A program made the translations under genes and the position numbers. A stretch of 64,000 nucleotides of DNA, taken from positions 62,001 through 126,000 of the forward strand of contig WPDH01000152.1 in NCBI GenBank assembly GCA_019137255.1, given 5' to 3'. Source of the DNA: Corinectria fuckeliana (taxonomy: Eukaryota; Ascomycota; Sordariomycetes; Hypocreales; Nectriaceae). Under the pieces are notes generated by a model. That model saw only the letters and a list, made by a program, of their open reading frames with translations. It had not been told where the DNA came from and did no database searches. Positions 34,801-45,393 of the stretch are shown here, piece by piece (position 1 is the first letter of the stretch; each line of letters begins with the position of its first letter).

Positions 34801-36507
34801 CAACCAAATCGGCTTCAACCTCGTCCAATCCCAGGTAGGGATCCAAACGCCGAGCAAATGCGCGCAAACAACCTCTATCAGATCCCCGGACCTCATCTGG
34901 AAGTTCGCAGGTCCGACGCAAAACTCTCCGTGTTGCCATCCGCAGTCACGTTCTGGGCAAGCTTAGGACTGGCACCCTCGCCGGGTGGTAAGCACATCAA
35001 CGCCCTGTGCGTCTTTCCCGGGTGGACAGGTATGGCGGATCATGTCGGGACATTTCTTTCCCGCCTTAAGAGTGTGTACGAGTCTCTCAAGCTCGGCACT
35101 TTCAGCAATATGGCGCTGTCTGGAGAGCTTTGCAACGGCATTCTCCCGTACGAAGTCGATCGCATTTCCACGTCGCCCGATGCCACCGTCACTGGGCATG
35201 GGTCCGCGCTGATCGAGAGCATAGAGACTTTACGAAGTTCTCTGTCGGAGTGGACCGCCAAGGAGAAGAATCTTGTCATCTACTTTGTGTATTCGCCAGA
35301 CAACCCGGGCTCGATTGTCGAAGCATGTACTGCCTTCCAGCGCTGTTTCGACATGTATAGAAAGACGCTTGTGTCTCGGAGAGAGTCGCCTCAGAACGAG
35401 CTGGTGCTACAACTCGTCCCCTCCGACTTCTTATCCTCAACTACCTCTCTGGTGGTTCCTCCTCCAGCGGACCTGGTAAAACTATGCATGGAGACGTACG
35501 ATCGGTGCACCTTGTTCCTGAGCCCCGAGTTTGGTGGCCCTACGCCTGCCCCCGCCATCATGCTTGAGCAGCCGGTACCACGAATAATTGATTTTAAGCT
35601 GACGAATTCGCCTTCTGCATCTCTCATGCACGAGAATTCCTGCATTCATGTTGCGTACGCGCAAAGCATTGATCAACGATGGGTCACGACGGCCTGGACG
35701 GATAATCGAGGACAACAACAGGCGAGCGCGTCTTATTGCCTTGGTAGAAAGGGCAAGCCCACGTCGACTTCAATGAATGAAGTCGCCCACGAAATCTGGG
35801 AGTCCACACTCGACCTGATATCGACGTGGAAAGTACATTGGCGAATCATCATCACTAAGTCTGGGCCAATGGACTCGGCAGAGATGGAGTTTTGGGTCGA
35901 CTTGGCTCGTACGGAGAGCAAAGCGTCCATAACCATGATCTTGATGACTGTTGATACCAATCCCTCACTTCAACTAGTCCCGCCAGTGGTGAAAGTACCT
36001 CACACGGCAACGTCTGCCTTTTACTCGACCCCTGTTTCGACGCCTCAAGCAAACATCCTCTCGCCAGAGCAGATCAACACTCCTGCAACCCCGATGCGTG
36101 ATGCCAACGCAGCAGCAGCCACCCCGGGAGCAGACAGCGCAGGAGAAGCGGATTCCGACGCTTTCCTTATTGATGCCACAGACCAGACATGGGGCGCCGT
36201 CATTGGGCACAGACTCAGCAACTCTACTACGCTGCTAGAGGTGCGTCCCGCACTCGTGAGTGGCTATTTGATCAAGCGCACCGGGAACAAGATCGAGAAT
36301 CCGCCAGTCGTCATGGAGGTCAACCTGGTGCATACCGAGGCTACGTCGCGGGCGTACGAACCGCTTCTCCGAGAAATGCTGAGCTACTTCAGAGGCTTGG
36401 GGACCTTGGCCAGGGCACGCGGTATAGTGGACAAGGAGTCAGACGTGCGGCCGTGGCATATCGCAGCGGCCGAGAAGGGCGTGCGAGCATTGTATCTCTT
36501 ACTGTGA
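31897..36507 (+). CDS. MED13: Mediator complex subunit 13 (kinase module)
   Basis: Large subunit that links the CDK8 kinase module to core Mediator (yeast Ssn2/Srb9). I place a 39-nt first exon, 31897-31935 (METGEYETNTLLV), a GTTCGT...CAG intron (31936-31995) and a 4,512-nt second exon 31996-36507, giving 1,516 aa. The N-terminal domain reads NNVASIAFRVYEPT, as expected for fungal Med13. WPGSLCF, DNMLSGHEECHDPLGNARGW and NAAPERDEKLAKR form the conserved N-terminal block. A long acidic disordered middle follows (about 450-900). The C-terminal MID/PIWI-like region starts near 950 and ends with WHIAAAEKGVRALYLLL. An alternative donor four bases upstream would change the frame and is unlikely; one codon upstream (GTTGTT) remains possible. 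Confidence 0.92.
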
Positions 36508-37199
36508 TATCTTTGATAGAAGGGGTCGTCTTCAGAAGCAGGGCGGAAGGGTTGTCGGGCGTTTTGGGCGTTGGTTATTGGTGCTCAGGTGCATGATGGA
36601 TAGCTTTCATGGAGATACAATACATATATGGCTTCACGAGTCACTGGGGCAGTGGTTCTTGCACATACATTCATTGCAAAGAAATATACAGCGACGGGCA
36701 ACATATACTAGTGAAACTTGATGACAATCTGAAACCCTGCTTGCTCGCTTCGCTGTCCACAAAATCCTCGTATTTCGCAATGTTCCAATCCTACAAACCC
36801 GATCTACGTCCACGAGAACAAAGGAAATGACCGCCTAACATCCTGGTCTGTTGTTGTATCCTTGTCGTTGGGCAAGGCCTGCTGTGTCTGATGCACAAAT
36901 GCAAGACGAAAGGGAGAATGAGTTCGTGTATATAAAGAAAGTAAAAGATGTCATAACAGAGAAAGTCAAAGTAATAGGTTTCGATAATGTCGCCGTCGAA
37001 TTTTGAATGGACGGACGTGGGTGTGTTTCCAAAAGAGATAGAAAGAAACCCATGGCAAGGACAAACGAGAGCTTTGCGTTTAGTCCTGGTGGGCTTCGGT
37101 TGTCGGGGCCCGGCGCAAGGAACCAGCTCTATACATAGATGGAACTTGGTTGGCGAGCTGTAGGGCGAACGTAGTAGGGTTGTTGTGTTAACGTATAAG
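36508..37199. other. convergent 3' region MED13 / orphan gene
   Basis: About 690 bp between stop codons, AT-rich with TATATA patches. No gene is evident. Confidence 0.6.
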
Positions 37200-38108
37200 C
37201 TACTGCATAGCAGCATTTAGTAGGAGAATGTGATCCAAAACAGGCTTCCCCAAGACAATCGGAGCGCCTTTCCAGCTATGTCCCAAAACCTTGAAGTTCG
37301 TTGTCATAGCTGGGATCCGCAAGTGAGGTGAGTGGGACTCGATAGTAACCCCCTCGACCCATAGTTCTGGCTGAACGAGGCCCTCCGACGTGAATATTGC
37401 CTGGTTGTTCCAGGTGGGGTTGCCTATTTGAATCGGGCATCCTATCTCGTGGGCGAGTTCAAAAGAAATGAAACTGGACTCGAGTTGGTAGTGGATATTG
37501 ACGTCGCATGATATCCGCCCGGCTGGACCAGTCACGCTGAAGGCACTGGATTTAGATGGGGTTGAGGATGCAGTTGGCTGGTATTGGCCAAGGTTGATCG
37601 GATCCGTGTATGGATTGCTCGGGATGTCTAGTGCCGGCGAAGTTAGGTGAGACATACTTGCAATGGTGCCGGAAGAGGTTATCATCTGACCTGGGTGCGA
37701 TCTCGCAAATTGTTGTTGGTAGTCACCAGGGCTTGGTGTTGAAAGGCTCGGTCCCAGGAAGCCGTTGAAGGGGTCCCGCGTGACGACTTCCCGGGGCCGC
37801 AACGTTTCCGGATTACTTTGATCCAGAGGCACAGTTGACGATGGAAAATAGTTGTTTGGCTCTCGCTGGGGGTGTATGAAAGGTGAGGACTGAAGCGTTA
37901 CCATCCCGGGATTGCGATGAAGTCGCTGTGGTTCTCGCCGAGGGATATGAGATTCGACTTGGGCCCTGTGCTGACGTTCTCGGCGTTTTTGATCATTTCT
38001 ACTTCGAGTTGACCGTAGTGACAGCGCTGCAATGAAAGACTCGTCGAATAAGCCCGTGACCTGACCCGCGTCTTGTTCTCGTCTCTCGGGATTGAGATTA
38101 CGCCTCAT
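37200..38108 (-). CDS. orphan protein with degenerate retropepsin-like segment
   Basis: Unrecognised single-exon frame of 302 aa from the ATG at 38108. Residues 1-190 are polar, Arg-rich (RRERQHRAQ, RREPQRLHR) then Ser/Pro-rich, and probably disordered. From about residue 197 the sequence becomes globular: ISCDVNIHYQLESSFIS, FELAHEIGCPIQIGNP, then KVLGHSWKGAPIVLGKPVL. The pair FISFELAHEIG...APIVLGKPVL resembles the flap-side and second-strand landmarks of retroviral-type aspartyl protease folds (for example FIS..L...G and the ILG.P.L element). However, the catalytic D-T/S-G triad is absent where it would be expected (HYQLE). It could be a domesticated, non-catalytic fold or a coincidence. The next gene outward is also retropepsin-like. 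Confidence 0.6.
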   Translation of the reverse strand: MRRNLNPERREQDAGQVTGLFDESFIAALSLRSTRSRNDQKRRERQHRAQVESHIPRREPQRLHRNPGMVTLQSSPFIHPQREPNNYFPSSTVPLDQSNPETLRPREVVTRDPFNGFLGPSLSTPSPGDYQQQFARSHPGQMITSSGTIASMSHLTSPALDIPSNPYTDPINLGQYQPTASSTPSKSSAFSVTGPAGRISCDVNIHYQLESSFISFELAHEIGCPIQIGNPTWNNQAIFTSEGLVQPELWVEGVTIESHSPHLRIPAMTTNFKVLGHSWKGAPIVLGKPVLDHILLLNAAMQ

Positions 38109-39149
38109 TGTCACAGGTTCTTTGCCCAGGCTCAACCGGATGATGGCGGAACAAGTGGCCAAGTAACATGGTTGTCGGCAGGAACACTTGGAATACACTC
38201 ATCCGGTGATAAGAGCCGGACTTGGAAGCCGGGCAACGGGAACGAGTTCTTATCCCTTAGTGCGTGAGGTGGAAGAAATTGTTGGAAGAGAGAGGCAGGG
38301 AGGGATGGAGGAAGAGACGAGACAGCACAAGCGAGAGAGATCCGAGAGCGATGGGGGTTGGAGAGTTATCACGACTGGGAACGAGACTTCGGCCGAGTAT
38401 TTGTCGGCTGGCCTTACAGCCCTGCGCTTGCCTGCGCGAGCGAACCTACCAGAGAGGGAGATGAACCAGAGAACACAGCCGCCTATCTAGATCCAGGCGG
38501 AATCTGGACCTCTGATCTTTATGTCCCGGCCCAAGGCACAATTCACCCTTCAGAGGCTCGAGACGGCGGACTCGGATGGAGTCGAGGCAACCCGCCGCCT
38601 TATCAGAATTACCGGGTCCTCGGATGAGCCATTCGCTGTAGACTCGACCACTATGCATAGTGTCCTGCGGAGAGATGAATTACAAAACCGGCCCCATGGC
38701 GGGGAAGGGCGGTATGCAGGCGACAGTCTGCGATCTCATGCTAGATTTCAAGGGCCGAAGCCAGATAGAAATACAGCCATCATCAGCGTCATGCTTCCGT
38801 TGGGCCGCCATATGCAATTGTCTTGTTGAGAAATCCGTTTGATTTGGAAATCACGCCATTGACGACACAAATACAACCCGTGAGGGTGTCGAGAAGTGCA
38901 ACTCGGCGTTCTGAGTGGGGGGGTGAGCTGCATGTATATGCATGGGATAACTGGCTGCTTGTAAATTACAAAACTCCAGTGACGTGGCACCCCTCGCCCA
39001 TCGGTAAGCCTCGCCTCAGCTTTGAGCGGCGTTTCTGGCTTTGCCGAACTCGAGTGATCATCGGCTTGATGTCATGATATTCTCGCACGTTGACACCCGA
39101 GGCGGCAATGGAAGATGCCGCACAAGAGTAAAACTCGACCCCGTGGAAA
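38109..39149. other. intergenic region between two retropepsin-like genes
   Basis: 1.04 kb between divergent orphan genes. Three consecutive + strand open frames near 38521-39077 each run 60-100 codons but switch frame. They could be exons or relic coding sequence; I could not join them with convincing splice sites. Otherwise it is promoter sequence. Confidence 0.4.
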
Positions 39150-40517
39150 ATGCTTAAGGATAAAGATGCCTCAACCTTGGTGGAGGTAGGTCCATACTCG
39201 TTTGGTCCCCCTTGGTTAACTGCGCCTACTCCTCTCATGCCTTCTGCGACTATACTATCAACTCGCCTCTCTTCCCGAGCGTGTAAGTGCCAGCCCTGCT
39301 GCCCCCAGCTCCGCAGTAGTAGCTCCTCTCACAAATCGAGAATCGTGCAACAGGCCGCGGGAATGCAAGAATCGACGGTCATCTTAGTGACTGAATCATG
39401 GCCGTTGTCCGGAAACAATAACATCCGGGGACATGGCCGCCCGACCCTCCACCGCCAGCCCAAAGCCTCTATCCGGGCCAAGGCACGGTTCGACGCGAAA
39501 CAAAACTTGGTCTCGGATAAGGTCGCGACGCAACTTCTCCACGGCCTAGATCCGGGGTTCTCTACGTATGTCCAGTTTATGGCGATCCGGTGGAGGGGGT
39601 CCGTTTCCGATCAGAGTCCAGAGACGACTCACCTTAAGGTAGTTCCAAACATGGAGTGCGACTTCATCCTTTTCAGCTCTTCCTTTTCGGATTACCCAGA
39701 CATGGACTTTGCTCAAGAATGGTTATTCACGACGATAAACCCCCTTGGATCTGTGTCTGATCCATTGATCCTAGATGATGAGGAACTGGTAGGTGACAAG
39801 GGCTACAACGATGTTCAACAATGTCGAGAGCCTTCGATCCCCCGGATAAGTGGACAAGAATCTGCCTCTTGGGACTCCCACCAGTTTTCAAACATCCAGA
39901 CAATGGCTGCGAGTCACGGGATTCACTTCATGAACTTGGAGACCGTAGAGGCACTTGCTCCTCTTTGGTCCCAGCCACAATCGGGCTCCCAGCCAGCCTA
40001 TCGTACCAATACCGTCCTAGAGAGAGACACATATGGAGAACACACATGCTGTAGCGACAGTTGCACCTGGGACTCGAGCGCTGACGCAGCCGCGTCCGAC
40101 TTTGATCCGGATTGGTCCGCAAGCACTAGCCAGAGGACTCTATGTGCAGCCTGCCCAGACAGACTGCTCTCGTGCAAGACGACCCAGACTAGCCCGCAGC
40201 TACCTCCCGGAGCGTGGACTGGTGGCGGTGGCTGGCCGCCCATGCTCGAAGCCTTGATGCAGAGTGGTTCGGCAGGAGGCACAACGCTTGCTTCAGGGTC
40301 GTCGGACAGCTCAGCTCCAGACGAGGCCGCCCTCTTTCAAGGAGAGAGGAGTGAAGAAGTCTCGAACGGAAACGACATCATGTTTGACCAAAGCCAGCTG
40401 AGGGAGTTTGAAGACCATCCCGGCCACAAGGTGTGGGAGTGGGATCCCAAGAGAGAAAGATGGCGGAGGCGAGGAGGAACGACAGAAGCGGATTGGTTTC
40501 CTGACTTTTTTGCCTAA
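39150..40517 (+). CDS. orphan protein with retropepsin-like segment
   Basis: Unrecognised frame of 455 aa from the ATG at 39150; an upstream exon is possible. Residues 1-100 are Ser/Cys-rich low complexity. Around residues 107-180 lies a retropepsin-like segment: SIRAKARFDAKQNLVSDKV then ATQLLHGLD, later HLKVVPNMECDFILFSS. ARFD...NLVS..VA..L matches the pattern of fungal retropepsin-like proteins (ARFDTGA..N.IS..L), but the D-T-G is D-A-K, so protease activity is doubtful. The middle is polar with several CxxC/CC pairs (HTCCSDSCTW, LCAACPDRLLSC). The C-terminus GHKVWEWDPKRERWRRRG ... DWFPDFFA resembles a short Trp-rich tail that I recall on other fungal orphan proteins. No transposase, RT or integrase lies nearby. 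Confidence 0.6.
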   Translation: MLKDKDASTLVEVGPYSFGPPWLTAPTPLMPSATILSTRLSSRACKCQPCCPQLRSSSSSHKSRIVQQAAGMQESTVILVTESWPLSGNNNIRGHGRPTLHRQPKASIRAKARFDAKQNLVSDKVATQLLHGLDPGFSTYVQFMAIRWRGSVSDQSPETTHLKVVPNMECDFILFSSSFSDYPDMDFAQEWLFTTINPLGSVSDPLILDDEELVGDKGYNDVQQCREPSIPRISGQESASWDSHQFSNIQTMAASHGIHFMNLETVEALAPLWSQPQSGSQPAYRTNTVLERDTYGEHTCCSDSCTWDSSADAAASDFDPDWSASTSQRTLCAACPDRLLSCKTTQTSPQLPPGAWTGGGGWPPMLEALMQSGSAGGTTLASGSSDSSAPDEAALFQGERSEEVSNGNDIMFDQSQLREFEDHPGHKVWEWDPKRERWRRRGGTTEADWFPDFFA

Positions 40518-41254
40518 TCTCGGGTCTCCTATAACTACCTCTTGTTTTTCATTTTGTTTCTCCTCCTCTAGCATTGTTCTCTCCTTTTATTTTATTTTTT
40601 TGTATCATTAGAATTTGTCCTTTGTTGTTGTTGATGGACCATGCAAGCCGTTTGCACAGGCAAACATGGACCACCATCTCACGCCTTCACCAATAGAATG
40701 GAGTTTCTTTTAAAAGATCGACGGACCTCTTGGAAAGCACATCTAAAATACGTCTTGTTTTTATAGCACAATCTACTCATTCAGCGTTGTCCGTTTGAGC
40801 CAGTGCAAGGTGAGTAAGTATGCAACTATCCCAAAGCCCCGCTATGACTTGGCAGCTGGCTTACTTATGCTTCGCCTCCCCGATATTTAATGTGCCCCGA
40901 CTAGTAAGTAAGTAGAGTAGATAGAGCTACGAAAAGTCAACGATGACAACTCAGGTGAGTCATCAGAGCCATCGACAAGTCACCAGTCATGCGCTTCACC
41001 TGGTCGCCTTTGCGCGAGGCTGAACCAGCCCAAACGGCGACCGAGTGTGCCTGGCGCTAAGCAGCCCTACTACTGAGCTCGGTACTGTACGAATACTTGG
41101 TGACTGAGTGGTGATCCACTTCGTGGTGGCGACGAGATTCTAGCTGCCTGTTTGAAGATTGACAAGAGAACTGTTGTCCCATTCAAGACTCTTGGATCAC
41201 GAAATTCTCATACCACAACTAACTATACGAAAACAACAAACAGCAAATCGCAAA
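40518..41254. other. intergenic region upstream of F-box gene
   Basis: 737 bp, AT-rich immediately after the orphan gene (TTTTATTTTATTTTTTTG near 40585), otherwise featureless. It should hold the terminator of the upstream gene and the promoter of the F-box gene. Confidence 0.55.
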
Positions 41255-43151
41255 ATGGGCAGGTCATCTTTGGGAAGCCTCCCAGATGATCTCCTCCTAG
41301 ACGTCGTCGAATATCTCGACACAGCCCGCGACGTCGCTCACCTGGCCGCCTCGGCGAAACGCACTCACGCTCTCGTCCAGCAGGATGGCTGGCGCACCTT
41401 TGTCAAGACTCGCTTCCCCTCGCTGCACATGCCGGCCAGCAGCCCGCCTAAATGGGACGCCGTCGCAGATCGCGCCACCTATCTAGACCGGTGCTGGGAC
41501 AAGCGCGGCTTTTGGATAAACGTGCTGCACGAGAAGAAGCCGCAGCAAACAGGAAGGGGGAGGTTCCAGCATAGGGCGCCGCAGACCCAGTCGGTCTCGT
41601 TCCACGCCGTGCTGGATGCCAGGCTGGCGCCCAACTTGGGGGACGAGGTGGTCGCGGCGGGAGTGGGCGAGAACCTCATCATCCGCGTGAAGCCGCAGGA
41701 CGGCAAAAGGCCGGACACCTGGCACAAGCTCATGGGGAAGACCCACGGCTACAAGGCCGGAACTGGAGATGTGACGGCCGTCTCGGTCATGGAGCGCCAT
41801 GGTGTTCCTGTTGTTGCCGTGGGAAGAGCAAACGGAGGTATCCAGGTCCTGTCAGCCGATGACGATTTCGCAAAATCCCTCCAAGATCTGACGCTGAGCG
41901 ACGCACATGAACTGGACTGCGTTTCCGATCCGATGAGGACGTCTCCGGGTCAGTTGGCCGTGTCGTGGACTGAATGGCAGCCCGAGTCGAATTTACTCGC
42001 AAGCTGCAAGGGCTCCCTCTTGGCCCTCCACGACCTGTTTACGGCCGACCCGAACCCAATGACACATCACGACTTTTCACACACAAGTGCCGCGGATGAG
42101 GCGTCTCTTCTAAGAGGCGTCAAGTTTATGGGCAAAGATGTCATGGCGTGTGCGTTGGGCGGTAGCCGGGAGCCGCTGCGCTGGGGCAAATTGACGCCAA
42201 CTGGTCTCGAGTTCTTTAACGCTTCCAGCAATCTGCGCGTTCTCGATGAGGCGGCCACTCTCACCGATATTCGGGTCGGAGAGAAGACGACAGTCCGCGC
42301 CATCGAGCCTGTCAGAGGTGGAGGAAACGAGAGTCTACTACTAAGTGCTTGGGATGATGGCACTTATAGGCAGGTTTCACACGATTCTAACACATGACTT
42401 GTCGTTAACGCAGTACAGACTCATGGACATCCGCACGCCATCACGGCACGACGCCATCTACCGCGATCGCTTCCAGCCATACGAAGCAGGCAGTTCCCTC
42501 CTCGTCTACGGCACCGAGCGTTTCGTCGCAGGAAGCAACACGGCCCCGGACATCCGCTTCTTCGACTTCCGGTACCCAAAGGCATATCACCACACCTCTG
42601 CCCTACCATGCTCGACCAGTCGGCCATTCCCCGGACAACGCGACGAGGTCAAGGTGCGAGCTCAGGACTGGCCGTCGCAATCGCAGTGGCGGTCCGCGGA
42701 GTGCAACTACCGGAACGGGACGCCGTGTATCTTGCACGACCAGTCGAGGCGGGACTACTGGCGTCCGGATGCGACGATTCACATCGGGAGTCCGGCATAT
42801 GACCGAGTCTACTGTCTCAGCAAGGCGTCGGACCTCTCAGACACCATCTACTGCGGCGTCCGCGGCGCCGTCTTGGAAATGAACCTGCACCTCACCGAGG
42901 ATGTAGACCTAGCGTCTGCCCGGACAGAGCAGACAACGCCAGAAGGATGGCGGATGGGACGGCCCGGAGGGAAGATATCACTCATCGAGACAGGCACCAG
43001 CCTCTGCCAGGCCGACAAATGGGCTTTCGGCCGCGGCGTCCCGGAGTTGATTATGCAACAACCCAAGCCGCCGAGCTACGCCAGCACACCCGAGCAAATC
43101 CATCGGCATCGGCGAGACACGGCCTTTCACAGACGCGAGGATTTCAACTAA
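41255..43151 (+). CDS. F-box protein with WD-like C-terminal region
   Basis: Probable substrate adaptor of an SCF ubiquitin ligase. The F-box lies at about residues 5-50 (LGSLPDDLLLDVVEYLDTAR...LAASAKRTHALVQQDGWR). The remainder has beta-propeller-like strands (VTAVSVMERHGVPVVAVGRA, LLLSAWDDGTYRLMDIRTPS, DIRFFDFRYPKAYHH). I prefer exons 41255-42369 and 42419-43151 (615 aa) with a 49 bp GC-AG intron, because it gives the smooth junction DGTYR|LMDIR. A GT-AG alternative (intron 42374-42413, only 40 bp) is also in frame and would insert four residues (QYR plus one shift). The target is unknown. It converges on the nitronate monooxygenase gene with 212 bp between stops. Confidence 0.88.
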
Positions 43152-43363
43152 GCCACATTGCTAATTCGAGGAGGCTGGGACGATGGCCCTGATTGATGGT
43201 GTAGACGATGTCTCTTTTCGCATCTAGATGATAGATTTATAGATGGGGACATGGGAATCCCCGCCAAGCCGCTCATGCACGCGTCTAACCATATATAAAA
43301 GTCGAAGAACGGCCTAGCTTTACCATACCCAGCTCATCATCCATGAGAAACCCGTACAATGCT

Positions 43364-44498
43364 CTATAGCTTTGATTCTGGCACCAGCAGAGCCAGTCTC
43401 TCCTTCAACGTCGTCTCTGCTTCCTTCTCGATTCTGTTGACGAGAACGTCACACGTGGGGATGTCGTGAATAAGACCGATGACCTGTCCCGTTGTCCAGA
43501 CCTGCAAGTAGCAGCTAATTAGCACTCGACACCATCAAGGACAGCGCTCACAAGAAGGAACGGCCATGAACTTACGCCAAACTCCGTGTCGCCGTTGATA
43601 AACACCTCCTTGCCCCTCTTGCCGCTCACGTACGGCGCAACCTCCTCAAACTTGCCGCTGGTGCTCTCCAGCTCGACCTTGAGCCCGTCGAGCGCCACCT
43701 TGTTCTTGAACAGGCGGGTCGTGTTCTTCCAGCGGCGCAGCAGCAGCGTCGTGTCCGTCTCTTGCGCGCGCACGATCTCCTCCTTGACGTTGACGTGGAC
43801 GGGGGCCTCCTGGGTGCACATGAAGCGGGTGCCCATGTTGACGCCGCAGGCGCCGAGGCACAGGGCGGCGGCCAGCCCGTAGCCGTCGGCGAAGCCGCCG
43901 CTCGCGATGAAGGGCACGTCGAGGGTCTGGCGGGCCTTGCTGAGGAGGATGAAGTTGGTGATGTCGCTCTCGCCGACGTGGCCGGCGCACTCGAAGCCGT
44001 CGATGCTGAGGAAGTCGACGCCGAGCTTGACGGCGCTCTGGGCGTGGCGGATGGTGGTGCACTTGTGCAGGACGGTGATGCCGGCGGCCTTGAGCTGGGC
44101 GATGACGGGGCCGGGCGAGTTGCCGGCCGTCTCGACGACGCGGACGCCCTCGTCGATGACGGTCTGGGCGTAGGCGGCGTAGTCCGGGGGCACCATGGCG
44201 GGCAGCAGGGTGATGTTGACGCCGAAGGGGTTCGGGGTGAGGGTGCGGCAGCGGCGGATCTCGTCGCGGAGGGCGGCCGGCGTGGGGAAGATGAGGGCCG
44301 TGATGATGCCGAGGCCGCCGGCGTTGGAGACGGCCGACGCGAGGTCGGCGGTGCCGACGTGCATCATGCCCCCCTGGACGATGGGCACTGGAACGGGGGG
44401 GGAAAGAAGGTCAGCTTGGAAGGGGCAACTTTGGTGTGAGGAGAAGGATGCGAACCTCGAATGCCCAGCCGGCGGGTGAGCTCTGTTGCGAAAGGCAT
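43364..44498 (-). CDS. nitronate monooxygenase family flavoprotein (2-nitropropane dioxygenase-like)
   Basis: FMN-dependent TIM-barrel enzyme of the NMO family, which oxidises nitronates such as propionate 3-nitronate. Exons are 44498-44456, 44387-43576 and 43501-43364, giving 993 nt and 330 aa. The first exon reads MPFATELTRRLGIR and continues across the splice as VPIVQGGMMHVGTADLA. Further signatures are AVSNAGGLGIITAL, FGVNITLLP, the His-containing FECAGHVGESD (His about 151, catalytic position in the class), and FIASGGFADGYGLAAAL for phosphate binding. The C-terminal exon reads VWTTGQVIGLIHDIPTCDVL. The first intron starts GTTCGC, an uncommon donor; the second is GTAAGT...CAG. An hexamer repeat lies immediately upstream of the start codon. 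The physiological substrate cannot be told from sequence. Confidence 0.92.
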
Positions 44499-44501
44499 GT
44501 C

Positions 44502-44528
44502 GACGTGGACGTGGACGTGGACGTGGAT
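44502..44528. repeat. (GGACGT)n hexamer repeat in 5' leader
   Basis: Four and a half perfect units begin three bases upstream of the nitronate monooxygenase start codon (minus-strand gene), so the repeat lies in its 5' untranslated leader. Confidence 0.88.
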
Positions 44529-45393
44529 GTTGGTGGTGATGATGGTGGACGGAAGCAGTTGCGGATGTCAAAAGAGTCCCGCAGCACGCAAAGAAGGTAG
44601 ATGCTCGAGACTTGGGTCAAGGGCGAAGAACCGAATGGCCCGAGGCTGACGAGATCAAGGGAGGTGAAGTCGTCCCGTCGCACAGTGAGACGCGGCCGCC
44701 AGATGCCGAGGTCCCATGTATGGGCCCCCCCACTCGCTTCCCTCCACACCCGGCTCGGCCCCGCAGTCCCTGGGTTCCCACTCTCACATGCTGGAAGCGC
44801 ACGTCTCTGGGGAAAGGAAAGGAAACGAAGGCCGCACGTGTCATTGGCCGAGTCCATCACATGACGTTGGCGTGTGCCGCCAGCTCTAAGCTTACTACGG
44901 CGTGGGTCCCTCAAGGCATGGTGACCTCGCATGCCATCCGTGATTTTATATACTTCAAGCTCAGACGAGGAGCTAGATACACGTAACAAATCCGACAACA
45001 AACTTCAACATCCTCGAATCACATCCTCGAGGGCCCCTAATTTAGCTCCTCCTAGCTACCTGTCAGTCTCCCTTGGACCGGCCGTTGCCCTATTTGGGCC
45101 AATGCCCAATAACTCCCATCCCAAACGCCGTATCATACCAAAAAAAAAAAGGAATAATTACGCCAGAACCCTGGCCAAGACTAGTTCCTACGGCAAAGGG
45201 CTCCTTTATGTGACCAACACTCCTGTGAATCCTACAAGATGCACGACTCTCCTACCCAGGTGACCAAGTTGACATCAAGTATCATTATACCCCGGGTGAT
45301 GCAAACGCGCCTCTTTCGTTGAATCATCGCATCGTCCCTTTTACCCATTTATCCCACGAATCACCGCCGTCTCGTGGATCCTTCTGGTCCCTT
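44529..45393. promoter_or_regulatory. NMO upstream region and 3' flank of the transcription-factor gene
   Basis: About 870 bp between the start of the NMO gene and the stop of the next minus-strand gene. No coding sequence is supported. It includes an A10-A11 run near 45141. Confidence 0.55.

Noticed and set aside
43762..44439. 225-codon + strand frame antisense to the nitronate monooxygenase gene
   Set aside because: Its Gly/Asp/Ala-rich translation comes from codon bias. The minus-strand protein has the full NMO motif set.
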